This document shows positions 34,356-42,324 of a stretch of DNA of 44,145 nucleotides, piece after piece. The stretch is taken from the NCBI GenBank assembly GCA_910579135.1, contig CAJTTM010000020.1:1-44145 (forward strand), written 5' to 3'. The DNA comes from an uncultured Erysipelotrichales bacterium. Its GTDB lineage: Bacteria; Bacillota_I; Bacilli_A; Erysipelotrichales; Coprobacillaceae. The position numbers were made by a program, and so were the translations under genes. Below the pieces are notes generated by a model. That model did no database searches. It worked only from the letters and a program-made list of their open reading frames with translations, and was not told the origin of the DNA. Positions within the stretch are counted from its first letter, which is position 1; every line of letters starts with the position of its first letter.

Positions 34356-35405
34356 TAATCTTCCCTCTTCTTTTTCTATTTCTAAATATTTTAATGTTCT
34401 TCTAAATCCCTCTAACACAGAATATCTAGGTTTCCATCCTAAAGATTGCAATCTATCACTATTTAAAATACCTAAAGTAAATGGAGAAACACCTTTTAAT
34501 GCATCTTCAGGTAAATCCATAACAACCTTTAAATTATCCTCTGGATTAATTTTTACAATTGTTTCTGCTAGTTCTTTAATTGATACTTCATTATTAGAAT
34601 CACCAATGTTATAAACAATTTCATCAGAATCTAATAAAATTCTAAATAATGCAGAAATAGCATCTGCTACATACGTATAAGTTCTAATAGCAACACCTGT
34701 GCTTTTCATGATAATATCTTCTTTATTTAATGCATTTTTCAAAAAATCAGCTTGCACTCTTCCATCGTAAATAGACATACCTGGTCCATATGTATGTGCT
34801 AAACGTGCAATCTTTGTATTTAAATCATATTGTTCTTTAAAACATACACACATAGTTTCAGCACATTTCTTTCCTTCTGGATAACATGATCTAGCAGTTA
34901 AGTGATCCATTGAACCATATGTATCTTCATAGAATTGTTTTTGATTTTCAAAGGGTTGTCCATAAATTTCTCTTGAAGAAATAAAGATAAATCCTTTAGC
35001 ATTTCCTTTTTGTGCAATTTGTAATGCATTCCAAGTTCCAAGAGCATTAGCTGCAACCGTTCCTACAGGATCTTTTTTCATAATTAAAGGTGATGCAGGT
35101 GATGCTGCATGTAATACCCAATCTACCTTTTCATCAATTTGGAATGGTTCTGAAACATTTTGATAAATTATTTTCATACAAGGATGATTCACAAAATATG
35201 GATCAACTCTATTATCATTAATTTCTAATCCAATAACATGAATATTATAATTTAATTCATCATTCAAATATAAACATACTTTTGTAAAATAAGAACCTAA
35301 CATTCCCTTAAAACCAGTTACCAATACTGTACTATCTTTTAATTTTTCCCAAGGAATATCTTCTTTTACTATACTTTCTATATCTTCTCTAATAATTTTA
35401 TTCAT
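34353..35405 (-). CDS. NAD-dependent epimerase/dehydratase (extended SDR)
   Basis: Extended short-chain dehydrogenase of 350 aa. The NAD-binding motif is VLVTGFKGMLGSYF (G-x-x-G-x-x-G), with LHAASPASP (as in UDP-glucuronate decarboxylase-like enzymes), ISSREIYG and the active pair Y-x3-K in CYPEGKKCAE. The C-terminal SDR part has TYVADAISALFRIL. It lies 10 bp after the TarI-like gene. In several bacteria IspD/TarI-type cytidylyltransferases travel with an SDR partner, for instance in polyol-phosphate synthesis. It may reduce or modify the sugar for CDP activation; the actual reaction is not known. Confidence 0.88.
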   Translation of the reverse strand: MNKIIREDIESIVKEDIPWEKLKDSTVLVTGFKGMLGSYFTKVCLYLNDELNYNIHVIGLEINDNRVDPYFVNHPCMKIIYQNVSEPFQIDEKVDWVLHAASPASPLIMKKDPVGTVAANALGTWNALQIAQKGNAKGFIFISSREIYGQPFENQKQFYEDTYGSMDHLTARSCYPEGKKCAETMCVCFKEQYDLNTKIARLAHTYGPGMSIYDGRVQADFLKNALNKEDIIMKSTGVAIRTYTYVADAISALFRILLDSDEIVYNIGDSNNEVSIKELAETIVKINPEDNLKVVMDLPEDALKGVSPFTLGILNSDRLQSLGWKPRYSVLEGFRRTLKYLEIEKEEGRL

Positions 35406-35414
35406 AACTCTCTC

Positions 35415-36146
35415 CTATAAACCTAAAATCTGTTCATTTTCTTTATATTGTAATAAAGCTCTTAAAATATAAAAATCTTCAGGAGTTGTAACTTTAATAT
35501 TACCTCTATTTCCTTTTACAATATAAATTTCTTTTCCCATTTTTCTTAATAAAGAACAAGAATCTACAATATCAATATATTCTGGATTAATCTTTCTTGT
35601 TTCAATATGTGCATCAACAATTTCACCTAAATAGAAACTTTGTGGTGCTTGTGCTGTATAAGCAATATCTCTAGAAGGAACTTGCTCTATTTTCTCGCCA
35701 TTTTCACTCAAAATAACAGTTTCATAACAAGAAGTACATGTAATTGCTGATCCATGTTTATTAACACTTTCTATATTAGCTCTAATAACTTCTTCTGATA
35801 AAAATGGTCTTACCCCATCATGAATCAAAACAATAGAATCATCTGAATTTTCCTCTCTTGCTTTACTTAAAGCATTAAAAATAGAATCTTGGCTTGTATT
35901 TCCACCAGGTACAATTGCTGCAACCTTAGTGATTTGATACTTTTCAACTTCTCTTCTTGTTTGTTCAATATAATCAGCTTTACAAGCTATATATATTTTA
36001 TCTATACTAGGTGAATTTTGGAAATTATCTAATGTATGAATTAAAATAGGTTTTCCATTAATTTGTAAAAACTGTTTTGGTAAACCTGCTCCCATACGTG
36101 TTCCAGTCCCACCAGCAAAAATGATTGCGATATTTTTCTTTGACAT
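35415..36146 (-). CDS. tarI: IspD/TarI-type cytidylyltransferase
   Basis: CTP-dependent nucleotidyltransferase of 243 aa. The N-terminus has AIIFAGGTGTRMGAGLPKQF, the G-x-G-x-R-M plus PKQ signature shared by IspD and TarI. VLIHDGVRPFLS, TSCYETVI, RDIAYTAQAPQSF and GNRGNIKVTTPEDF follow. IspD makes CDP-methylerythritol, whereas TarI makes CDP-ribitol. The TagB-family and SDR neighbours favour the polyol-phosphate (TarI) role, but sequence alone cannot exclude IspD. First gene of the envelope polyol group, with AAAGGAGGG upstream. Confidence 0.85.
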   Translation of the reverse strand: MSKKNIAIIFAGGTGTRMGAGLPKQFLQINGKPILIHTLDNFQNSPSIDKIYIACKADYIEQTRREVEKYQITKVAAIVPGGNTSQDSIFNALSKAREENSDDSIVLIHDGVRPFLSEEVIRANIESVNKHGSAITCTSCYETVILSENGEKIEQVPSRDIAYTAQAPQSFYLGEIVDAHIETRKINPEYIDIVDSCSLLRKMGKEIYIVKGNRGNIKVTTPEDFYILRALLQYKENEQILGL

Positions 36147-36231
36147 ATATTGCCCTCCTTTAAAAATGCATCTTTTTTCATTCTTTTGATAATAATATTT
36201 TAAGTGATAACTTATAAAAAAGCAAGACTTA

Positions 36232-37284
36232 TCATGTATTTCTATTATTCCTCAAATGAAGTAATTTATTTAAAAATATACTTAAAAATATTGTTAATAT
36301 AAATAGAATTATCATAAAAATAAAAACTTCATTTTTACTCAAAGCATTTAAGTCTCTCAAATAACTTCTAAAAATAGCTCTTAATCCAATATGAACAACA
36401 TAAATCTCTAAAGTCATTTTTCCTATATATGGCAAAAAATCATCTACAACCTTTCCTTTAAAATAAGGAAATAACATACATAATACAAACATCACACATA
36501 ATGCTGGAATCGCAAGCGAATATCTAAATACAATAGGATATAAAAACTTTAAAAAAGATATATTTTCAAAACAATAAAGAATTGGTCTTCTAAGAAAAGC
36601 CCCAACAAACAAAAATATTAATATATAACTATTTACACTTTTTTTATTATAAACCGCCTCTCCACATAATGAGCCTATTACAAATATTGGTAAACGTGTT
36701 AACATTACTTCATAAAACTCATAAAAATCTAAACCAATATATGATATATATACTAATATTATTGAATAAACAACTAAAAAAACATAAATTCTTTTCTTTT
36801 TATTTTGTTTGATAAGTTTAAATATAATAGGATAAATCAAATAAAAAATGATAATTGCTAGTAAAAACCAATAAGTTCTACAACCCTCATTAAAAAAGAA
36901 TACATGATGAAAAAACAATTCCACATTTCCAGTAATTGCAATATCTGAAATATATAATGCAGGAATGCAAAAAACAATATATAGAATAATAATATTCCTT
37001 ACTCTACGTTTATAAAAGTTAAATATCTCACTCATTGTTATTTCATTAACATCTTTCTTATCTTTCAATAATTTAGACATTGAAAAGTATAAAGAAACTC
37101 CAGATAAAAACAAAAAAATTTCTACTCCCATATTCCCACTAAATGTTACTACATCAAAAAGACCTCCAAAATCCATTTGTTTTTTAAAACTTTCAGAAAT
37201 ATGAAAGATAAAAATCCATAGAATTGAAAAACCATATAATTTATTTCTATATTGACTTAAATCAAACCAATTTAATTGTCTCAT
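36232..37284 (-). CDS. Acyltransferase family 3 membrane protein
   Basis: Polytopic membrane O-acyltransferase of about 350 aa with around ten helices. The N-terminal LYGFSILWIFIFHISESF carries the family's conserved His, and FSGNMGVEIFLFLSGVSLYFS is the second signature. The ATG at 37284 is six bases after AAGGTG; an upstream GTG overlaps that site. Family members acetylate peptidoglycan, teichoic acids or exopolysaccharides. Its place between the polyol genes and the surface protein suggests an envelope polymer as acceptor. Single gene, in the same direction as its neighbours. Confidence 0.87.
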   Translation of the reverse strand: MRQLNWFDLSQYRNKLYGFSILWIFIFHISESFKKQMDFGGLFDVVTFSGNMGVEIFLFLSGVSLYFSMSKLLKDKKDVNEITMSEIFNFYKRRVRNIIILYIVFCIPALYISDIAITGNVELFFHHVFFFNEGCRTYWFLLAIIIFYLIYPIIFKLIKQNKKKRIYVFLVVYSIILVYISYIGLDFYEFYEVMLTRLPIFVIGSLCGEAVYNKKSVNSYILIFLFVGAFLRRPILYCFENISFLKFLYPIVFRYSLAIPALCVMFVLCMLFPYFKGKVVDDFLPYIGKMTLEIYVVHIGLRAIFRSYLRDLNALSKNEVFIFMIILFILTIFLSIFLNKLLHLRNNRNT

Positions 37285-37386
37285 TTTAATCACCTTACTT
37301 TAACAAACATTATTATACACTTCTCTATAATAAAATACTAGAAAATATACCAATATATTATAACAAAAATGATTATTTTTAAACAT

Positions 37387-37410
37387 AAAGGAGTTCTTTA
37401 TGAACTCCTC
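37387..37410 (-). terminator. Hairpin after the surface protein gene
   Basis: Minus-strand AGGAGTTC/GAACTCCT with an ATAAA loop; the T-tract (TTATGTTT) is imperfect. Confidence 0.55.
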
Positions 37411-37417
37411 TACCTTT

Positions 37418-40400
37418 TTATTCATTTTCTTTCTTCTTGTATGTTAATAACACACTTCCCATTAATAATGATGCCATTGTAAGGATTGTTAATCCATAGA
37501 TTGATGTCTCATCTCCAGTTTTGATAATCTTCTTGTTATTGTTGTGTACCTTTTCTCCTTGAAGGTCTACATCTATAACTCCATCTCCATCTTTATCTAT
37601 GTTCTTATCTGCAATTCCATCTCCATCTGTATCGATATTAAGATCTGGTTTTCCATCTCCATCCTTATCAATGTTTAAATCGGCTTTTCCATCTCCATCT
37701 GTATCAATGTTAAGATCAGCCTTTCCATCTCCATCTACATCTATGTTTAGATCTGGTTTTACTTCTCCTTTTGGATTGATATTTGTATCTGGTTTTCCAT
37801 CTCCATCTTTATCTACAATATTGATATCTGGTTTTCCATCTCCATCTGTATCGATATTGATATCTGGTTTTCCATCTCTATCTGTATCAATGTTAATATC
37901 TGGATATACATCTTCCTTTGGATCGATGTTTGTATCTGGTTTTCCATCTCCATCTTTATCTACAATATTGATATCTGGCTTTCCATCTCCATCTACATCT
38001 ACATTCACATCTGTCTTTCCATCTTTATCTGTATCAATATTCACATCTGGATTGACATCTTGGATATTTGGCCATTTTTCATCTAAATCATCTGGCTTTC
38101 CATCTCCATCTTTATCTACAATATTGATATCTGGTTTTCCATCTCCATCAGGATCGATATTAAGGTCTGGTTCTCCATCTCCATCTTTATCAATATTCAC
38201 ATCTGGTTTTCCATCATTATCTGTATCTACATTGACATCTGGCTTCCCATCTCCATCTTTATCGATGTTGATATCTGGCTTTCCATCTCCATCTGTATCA
38301 ATATTAACATCTGGTTTCCCATCTCCATCTGGATCCACATTCACATCTGGTTTATTGTCTCCATCTGTATCGATATTAATATCTGGCTTTCCATCATCGT
38401 CTTTATCAATATTCACATCTGGTTTTCCATCTTTATCTGTATCAATATTGATATCTGGCTTTCCATCATCGTCTTTATCAATATTCACATCTGGTTTCAC
38501 ATCACTGATGTTTGGCCATTTTTTATCTAAATCATCTGGCTTCCCATCTCCATCTTTATCTACAATATTGATATCTGGTTTTCCATCTCCATCTGGATCG
38601 ATGTTGATGTCTGGTTTTCCATCTTTATCTGTATCAATATTCACATCTGGTTTCCCATCATCATCTGTATCAACATTCACATCTGGTTTTCCGTCTCCAT
38701 CCTTATCAATATTGATATCTGGTGTCTTATCTGATTCTGGATCTTTTGGATCAATTGGATCTGGTTTTCCATCTCCATCTTTATCTACAATATTAATATC
38801 TGGTTCTTTATCTCCATCTGTATCAATATTCACATCTGGTTTTCCGTCTCCATCTGTATCAATATTGATATCTGGAATATTATCTCCATCTGGATCAATA
38901 TTGATATCTGGTTTTCCATCTTTATCTGTATCTATATTCACATCTGGTTTTCCATCTCCATCTGTGTCTATATTGACTCTTACTAAATCATACTCTACTG
39001 TAAGTGTTGTCTTGTAATTATTAGATTTATCAAAAACGGTTGCGATTATTGTATATTCCGCTTCTTTTGAGATATCTATCTCTTCTACTTCTTTTCCATC
39101 TTTATCTTTAATAACAAATTTTTCTAGTTCTGTTTCTACATGTGCATCTGATTGTATATTTATAAAGTCATATCGCTCGTTAAACATTTCTATGAACTCT
39201 TCTTTTGTCATCATCTTTGACTCTGCAGATACTGAATTTGTGATTGAATCATCTGCATATCCATGCAAGATAACTGTATCTCCTTCTCCATCTTCTACTT
39301 CATACTTGTCTGGTACAATTGGAGTATCTTCTTCTCCACCTGGTTTTGGTGTAGGTGGTGTTGCGAATGGAAATTCTTCTGGTGAAGTTTCCTCTACCAC
39401 TGTTGCACGTTTCTCTGCCAACTTAAAGTTTGTTCCTCCTAAATATTGTGCTTCTATTTGGAATGTTCCATCTGAAAGTTCAGGTATTGGATATTTTGCT
39501 AAATCTTTTGTGAAATCTATTGTTAATTCTGCTGAAGAATATGCATATTCTTCACTACCTTCACTTGGCTCTCTTACTGATTTCACTTTTACTGGTTTTC
39601 CAACCTTTACACCATTAATATAGAACTGAACTTCTCCATCTGGTGCAGCACATGTCTTTGCTTCTCCTTCTCCTGGATAGACATCTGCTGTTAATGTTAT
39701 CGTTTCAAACTTAGTATGTTCATCATTTTGCCATGTTGATTTGGCTTTCAAATTTGTAATTTGACTGCTTGCAGGTGAAATGATTGACTCTAATGTTGTC
39801 TGATGTCCCCAGAATGATTGACTAAAAGATTCATTATTTTTAAATTCATTATAATTTGCGGTGATTTTATATGTTCCAGTTGTACTGATTTCACCACTTG
39901 TACTTTCATCCGTTGTCGCATTTCCAAACCAGTCTTTAACACGTACTGATGAGAAGTCTAATTGATCTTCCTGATCAATTTTTTCACCCTTAGGTTCAGG
40001 GATTTCAATGTCTTGTGATACGATTTCCTTAGCTAGAAGATTCATATCCCATCCAAGTCCATCATATGTTTTATATAAGTAACCTTTCAATTGTTCAGAG
40101 AATTGATCTGTGTCTACACCAAATATAACCCATCTTTTTGTTACACCATCACCAGTTCCTACTTCTGGTAATGAGAATGGATATTCTGCTTTAACCAATT
40201 CTCCATTAGATTTCATTAATGTTACATTTGAGATACTTACACTCTTCCCAATTGAAGACGCTGGTAGCCAGAAATATAATGTTTTATCATTTGCGACTTT
40301 ATTAGCTAACCCATAGCTAACTGCAAGTGGTTTTCCATCAATTGAAACTGTAAAGTCATAGATTCTATCTCCAACTTCAACACCTTCCATAGCTCCAATC

Positions 40401-41836
40401 GCAATTTTTACCATTGTAAGTGCAGTTCCATCAGAGCTTACTACTGATGCTCCTGTAATACCAGCACTACCATTTTTGTTTGAATTAGCAGTATTTGTAG
40501 GATAGAATGATCCTCCTGTGACAATAACTTGAGAACCAGCACCTCCAACCGCAAATGTTCCTGAAGCTGTTGCAGATGGCAATAATGTTCCACCAGTGAT
40601 AACTACTCTGTGTCCTGTACTACCATTTCCATGACCTAAGTTTGAACCACTTCCACACGCTCCATTAAAAGCATTACCATGCTCTCTTCCTGTTGATTGA
40701 ATATATCCACCATTAATTGTAATATCACCAGGAATTTTTCCATTATGTCCGACTCCCGCTGTATTAGCAGACCATCCTGCTCCAATTCCAGCTCCATGGT
40801 AACTTGCAGTTGCATCAATGTTTCCACCATTAATAGTGACTCCTCCACCATCAAGTGAACATCCAGTACCTCCATAGTATCCACCACCAATACCAGCTCC
40901 TGCACTGCTACCAGTACCGTTTGTATATGAATTTACTGTAATATTACCACCATTAATAATAATTTTACCACTATTCTCGTTATTGTCTCCACCAATACAA
41001 GCACCGTTTTGACCTCCTAATACAGTAATTGAACCTGGGTTATGACTATCCATTAACCATGAAGGTTTATCTATACCATTTTCATCTTTTTCTCCAACAA
41101 TACGTCCACCTTCAACATCTGCCCAATTCTTTACTGAATCATCAATAGTAAGTATGGCACCATAAGATACATGGATACCTGCATAGCTTGCCCCTGTTGT
41201 ATTTATTCTATTATTACTTCCATCAGCTAATGTTAAATACAATTGTGTTCTTTCATCATCTGTAGCAGCAGCTGTATTAGGAATAAGATTTACTGGTTGA
41301 GCTCCTGCATAATTAATACTTACTCCATCAAAAGTCACCTTTGCATGTGTCCCTTTCGTAATTGCAAGTGCAGCTGTTGTTGTTGTTCCTTTTACTGTAA
41401 CTGCTTTATTTGTATTGATATATAGGATGTTTCCTACTGAATAAATATCATAGTTTCCTGCTGCAGTTCCATATGTCAATCCTTCTGTATCTGCAGTTGA
41501 TACTGTTAATCCATTGAATGTCCATGATGGTGCACTCCCCCCATCCTTGTTTCTTTCTTCAGCTTTTTCATTCTTCTTTGTTAGCATCAATTCTGAAGAT
41601 TCAGTTTCTTTTTGTTCTTGTTTCTCTTCTTCTTTCTCTTCTTCAACTGTCTCTTCTGTTGTTTCTGTTTTCTCTGTTTGATTTTCCTCTTCGTCCATCT
41701 GTTCAGTAATTTCATCTGATGCTGCGATGTCTTCACCTTCTGCATGAGCAAATGTGACATTTCCAAATGCTGACAAAGCTAGAAATGTACTTAGTGTTAA
41801 TGATATGACTTTGTTTTTCTTTTTTGTGTTCTTCAT
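37418..41836 (-). CDS. Large wall-type surface protein with beta-helix region and Asp-rich repeats
   Basis: Exported protein of 1472 aa. Residues 1-32 are a signal peptide (KKKNK, hydrophobic core, AHA cleavage site) and 33-95 a Glu/Thr-rich linker. About 105-470 is a Gly/Asn-rich repeated region with motifs such as ITINGG, as in right-handed beta-helix domains. About 470-950 looks Ig-like and mixed. About 951-1425 is a long array of D-x-D-x-DG-K/x-PD units resembling EF-hand-type or thrombospondin-3-like calcium loops. The tail has IIKTGD at about 1437, one hydrophobic helix and KKKENE, an anchor signal lacking the usual LP. It starts behind GGGAG, downstream of a c-di-GMP-I riboswitch. Probably an adhesin or matrix protein; its ligand is unknown. 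Confidence 0.9.
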   Translation of the reverse strand: MKNTKKKNKVISLTLSTFLALSAFGNVTFAHAEGEDIAASDEITEQMDEEENQTEKTETTEETVEEEKEEEKQEQKETESSELMLTKKNEKAEERNKDGGSAPSWTFNGLTVSTADTEGLTYGTAAGNYDIYSVGNILYINTNKAVTVKGTTTTAALAITKGTHAKVTFDGVSINYAGAQPVNLIPNTAAATDDERTQLYLTLADGSNNRINTTGASYAGIHVSYGAILTIDDSVKNWADVEGGRIVGEKDENGIDKPSWLMDSHNPGSITVLGGQNGACIGGDNNENSGKIIINGGNITVNSYTNGTGSSAGAGIGGGYYGGTGCSLDGGGVTINGGNIDATASYHGAGIGAGWSANTAGVGHNGKIPGDITINGGYIQSTGREHGNAFNGACGSGSNLGHGNGSTGHRVVITGGTLLPSATASGTFAVGGAGSQVIVTGGSFYPTNTANSNKNGSAGITGASVVSSDGTALTMVKIAIGAMEGVEVGDRIYDFTVSIDGKPLAVSYGLANKVANDKTLYFWLPASSIGKSVSISNVTLMKSNGELVKAEYPFSLPEVGTGDGVTKRWVIFGVDTDQFSEQLKGYLYKTYDGLGWDMNLLAKEIVSQDIEIPEPKGEKIDQEDQLDFSSVRVKDWFGNATTDESTSGEISTTGTYKITANYNEFKNNESFSQSFWGHQTTLESIISPASSQITNLKAKSTWQNDEHTKFETITLTADVYPGEGEAKTCAAPDGEVQFYINGVKVGKPVKVKSVREPSEGSEEYAYSSAELTIDFTKDLAKYPIPELSDGTFQIEAQYLGGTNFKLAEKRATVVEETSPEEFPFATPPTPKPGGEEDTPIVPDKYEVEDGEGDTVILHGYADDSITNSVSAESKMMTKEEFIEMFNERYDFINIQSDAHVETELEKFVIKDKDGKEVEEIDISKEAEYTIIATVFDKSNNYKTTLTVEYDLVRVNIDTDGDGKPDVNIDTDKDGKPDINIDPDGDNIPDINIDTDGDGKPDVNIDTDGDKEPDINIVDKDGDGKPDPIDPKDPESDKTPDINIDKDGDGKPDVNVDTDDDGKPDVNIDTDKDGKPDINIDPDGDGKPDINIVDKDGDGKPDDLDKKWPNISDVKPDVNIDKDDDGKPDINIDTDKDGKPDVNIDKDDDGKPDINIDTDGDNKPDVNVDPDGDGKPDVNIDTDGDGKPDINIDKDGDGKPDVNVDTDNDGKPDVNIDKDGDGEPDLNIDPDGDGKPDINIVDKDGDGKPDDLDEKWPNIQDVNPDVNIDTDKDGKTDVNVDVDGDGKPDINIVDKDGDGKPDTNIDPKEDVYPDINIDTDRDGKPDINIDTDGDGKPDINIVDKDGDGKPDTNINPKGEVKPDLNIDVDGDGKADLNIDTDGDGKADLNIDKDGDGKPDLNIDTDGDGIADKNIDKDGDGVIDVDLQGEKVHNNNKKIIKTGDETSIYGLTILTMASLLMGSVLLTYKKKENE
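37560..38985 (-). repeat. Tandem repeat array coding for Asp-rich units
   Basis: About 1.4 kb of near-regular repeats, 36-39 nt per unit, coding N-I-D-T-D-G-D-G-K-P-D-V/I. A higher-order unit recurs: IVDKDGDGKPDDLD..KWPNI at about 38100 and 38540. Such DNA can change length by recombination or slippage. It also yields a long antisense open frame, which is an artefact of the repeats. Confidence 0.9.
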
Positions 41837-41885
41837 AATAAAAAACTCCCTTCTTGATAAATCATGGAGCCGTTACGATTAAATA
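41837..41885 (-). promoter_or_regulatory. Hairpin over the surface protein ribosome site (platform copy 2)
   Basis: Minus-strand ATATTTAATCGTAAC then GGCTCC ... GGGAG then TTTTTTATTATG. GCTCC can pair with GGAGT, covering the Shine-Dalgarno. The layout repeats that of 41912-41960. Confidence 0.55.
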
Positions 41886-41912
41886 TAAAGAATAATGTTT
41901 GACTATAAATAA

Positions 41913-41942
41913 TAAAAACTCCATTTATCTTGTAAATAGAGC
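41913..41942 (-). terminator. Riboswitch terminator (platform copy 1)
   Basis: Minus-strand CTCTATTTA/TAAATGGAG (one G-U) with a CAAGA loop, then TTTTTATTATT, about 30 bp after the aptamer. Confidence 0.78.
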
Positions 41943-41971
41943 CATCTTACTATTAAATATAATCATATAAG

Positions 41972-42058
41972 TTTATAAATAATTGCAACTGGCTGTCATT
42001 TTAAAGACCCTATAGCTTTGCGTCGCTACCTTTCAGTAGGTTTGCTAATTTAATTTAC
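41972..42058 (-). ncRNA. c-di-GMP-I (GEMM) riboswitch aptamer
   Basis: Minus strand shows the GEMM-I signature in order. GCAAACC is followed by the P2 hairpin CTACT-GAAA-GGTAG with a GNRA loop. Then come GACGCAAAGC, a second hairpin (TATAGGGTC...GACAGCC) and the closing CCAGTTGC. The G before CAAACC, which distinguishes c-di-GMP from cGAMP binders, is retained. An intrinsic terminator follows, and then the large surface protein gene. A promoter lies directly upstream (42065-42092). Confidence 0.9.
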
Positions 42059-42064
42059 AACTAT

Positions 42065-42092
42065 ATTCTACTCCTTATTTTTTAAATTGCAA
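42065..42092 (-). promoter_or_regulatory. Promoter of the riboswitch / surface protein transcript
   Basis: Minus-strand TTGCAA (42087-42092), 16 bp, TAGAAT (42065-42070), seven or so bases before the aptamer. Confidence 0.5.
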
Positions 42093-42263
42093 TACCTTTT
42101 TTTAAAATTTTTTGTTTTATTTATAAAATTATTTAAAAACTATGTATTTTTACAATGTATTAACAATTTCCTTAAAAAAATCCCCTTTACTACAATATTT
42201 TTCAACACTTATTCTATAAATTTTGATTATGAAATAGATAATTAATAATCAACTAAATTATTA

Positions 42264-42293
42264 TTGTCATAAAGTAGATTATTATGATATGAT
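42264..42293 (+). promoter_or_regulatory. Possible promoter of the TagF-like gene
   Basis: TTGTCA (42264-42269), 18 bp, TATGAT (42288-42293), about 30 bp before the start codon. The rest of 42093-42263 is AT-rich and holds nothing else that I can support. Confidence 0.4.
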
Positions 42294-42324
42294 TAGTGAG
42301 GAAAATGTTTTGAGGAGGATAAGT

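Noticed and set aside
37560..38985. Repeats that might be taken for a CRISPR array
   Set aside because: The units are in-frame coding repeats without unique spacers and vary at codon positions; no cas genes are present.
37599..39017. Long plus-strand open frame of 472 codons, rich in Ser, Phe, Gly and Pro
   Set aside because: It is the antisense of the Asp-rich repeat array; the repeat period keeps it open. It has no ribosome site, and its composition simply mirrors the repeat codons.
39192..39623. Plus-strand open frame of 143 codons inside the surface protein gene
   Set aside because: Antisense shadow of the coding strand; no ribosome site or family resemblance.
41972..42058. Possible cGAMP (GEMM-Ib) riboswitch
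   Set aside because: The G before CAAACC favours c-di-GMP; the cGAMP class usually has A there. Ligand tests would settle it.
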